Assembly: GCA_902574035.1 (NCBI GenBank)
Contig: CACGMC010000001.1
Span: forward strand, 62,001 to 126,000
Source: an uncultured Pelagibacteraceae bacterium
GTDB taxonomy: Bacteria > Pseudomonadota > Alphaproteobacteria > Pelagibacterales > Pelagibacteraceae
Length of the DNA stretch: 64,000 nt
Direction of reading: 5' to 3'
In this document: in pieces, positions 63,825 through 64,000 of the stretch
Layout: every line of letters starts with the position of its first letter
How positions within the stretch are numbered: the first letter of the stretch is position 1
The notes under the pieces: generated by a model
Databases searched by the model: none
The model's input: the letters and a program-made list of their open reading frames with translations, nothing else
What the model was told of the DNA's origin: nothing
Program-made: the position numbers and the translations under genes

Positions 63825-64000
63825 ATGAATAATTATAAATGCAACTCCGTTGGTATTGTAGGCGCTGGAATACAAGGGGTCTGTATCGGTCTACAACTCA
63901 TTAAAAAAAAAATACCAGTTACAATTTTTGATAAAAATGATCCTGGCAGTATGAGTTCATACGGTAACGCGGGTCACTTCTCTCCATATGCGGTAGTTCA
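63825..64000 (+). CDS. FAD-dependent oxidoreductase, DadA-like (D-amino acid dehydrogenase family), 3' end cut by window edge
   Basis: Only the first 58 codons are visible, from ATG 63825 (MNNYKCNSVGIVGAGIQGV). The FAD-binding GIVGAGIQGVCIG, the acidic residue ending the second strand (TIFDKND), and SSYGNAGHFSPYAV closely match the start of the DadA/glycine-oxidase type of flavoprotein oxidoreductases. The substrate cannot be told from this fragment. An overlapping upstream ATG at 63821 gives only 3 codons and is ignored. Confidence 0.75.
   Translation, partial: MNNYKCNSVGIVGAGIQGVCIGLQLIKKKIPVTIFDKNDPGSMSSYGNAGHFSPYAVV

Overview
This window looks like chromosome from a streamlined, very AT-rich alphaproteobacterium, most likely of the SAR11 (Pelagibacterales) type. 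The evidence is: G+C of roughly 30% by eye; lysine-, asparagine- and isoleucine-rich proteins; gene ends that abut or overlap; a circularly permuted (two-piece) tmRNA gene, which among proteobacteria is characteristic of Alphaproteobacteria; ThyX as thymidylate synthase; and alphaproteobacterial gene neighbourhoods (GatB/YqeY-dnaG-rpoD; hflK-hflC-DUF2065-degP). The species assignment is inference.

Layout. 1-4.6 kb: 3' part of an aspartate aminotransferase, an ADP-ribosylglycohydrolase-like gene with trxB, then an ELM1-like gene with a 2OG-Fe(II) oxygenase-like gene. 4.6-9.0 kb: carAB on the minus strand. 9.1-13.4 kb: yqeY-like gene, dnaG, rpoD and a CAT-anticodon tRNA. 13.4-15.6 kb: mlaC and mlaA (minus), then an N-acetylmuramoyl-L-alanine amidase. 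15.6-16.0 kb: RNase P RNA. 16.0-37.3 kb: a long plus-strand division and cell-wall (dcw) cluster, mraZ-ftsZ-rsmH-ftsL-ftsI-murEF-mraY-murD-ftsW-murG-murC-murB-ddl-ftsQ-ftsA-lpxC-bamD-ligA. Its oddities are ftsZ directly behind mraZ, a MurE-MurF fusion, an FtsA without recognisable nucleotide-binding motifs, and three TCCCA repeats spaced 10 bp apart over the promoter that look like an MraZ operator. 37.3-42.5 kb: pepP-like, uvrD-like and fumC genes (minus).

42.6-46.1 kb is the accessory part: a MazG-like pyrophosphohydrolase, two tiny membrane ORFs, a small lipoprotein, an Ala/Glu-repeat membrane protein, a small predicted alpha/beta protein, an AsmA-like protein and an orphan membrane protein. 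It ends at the minus-strand ssrA (tmRNA) gene at 46.11-46.35 kb. Intergenic segments inside it resemble the 3' end of that ssrA gene, which suggests serial insertions at ssrA.

46.4-52.7 kb: thyX, an Mrp-type ATPase (minus), hflK-hflC-DUF2065-degP and miaA. 52.8-57.8 kb: branched-chain amino acid genes ilvB-ilvH-ilvC-leuA. 57.7-63.8 kb: rod-shape genes mreB-mreC-mreD-mrdA(PBP2)-rodA and a bactofilin, overlapping leuA. The right edge cuts a DadA-like FAD oxidoreductase.

Much of the window serves one task, building and shaping the envelope: lipid II precursors (mur genes, mraY, ddl), septal synthesis (ftsL, ftsI, ftsW, ftsQ, ftsA, ftsZ), lateral synthesis (mre, mrdA, rodA), outer-membrane assembly and lipids (lpxC, bamD, mlaA/C) and envelope quality control (HflKC, DegP). 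I saw no CRISPR array, rRNA gene, insertion sequence or integrase gene.
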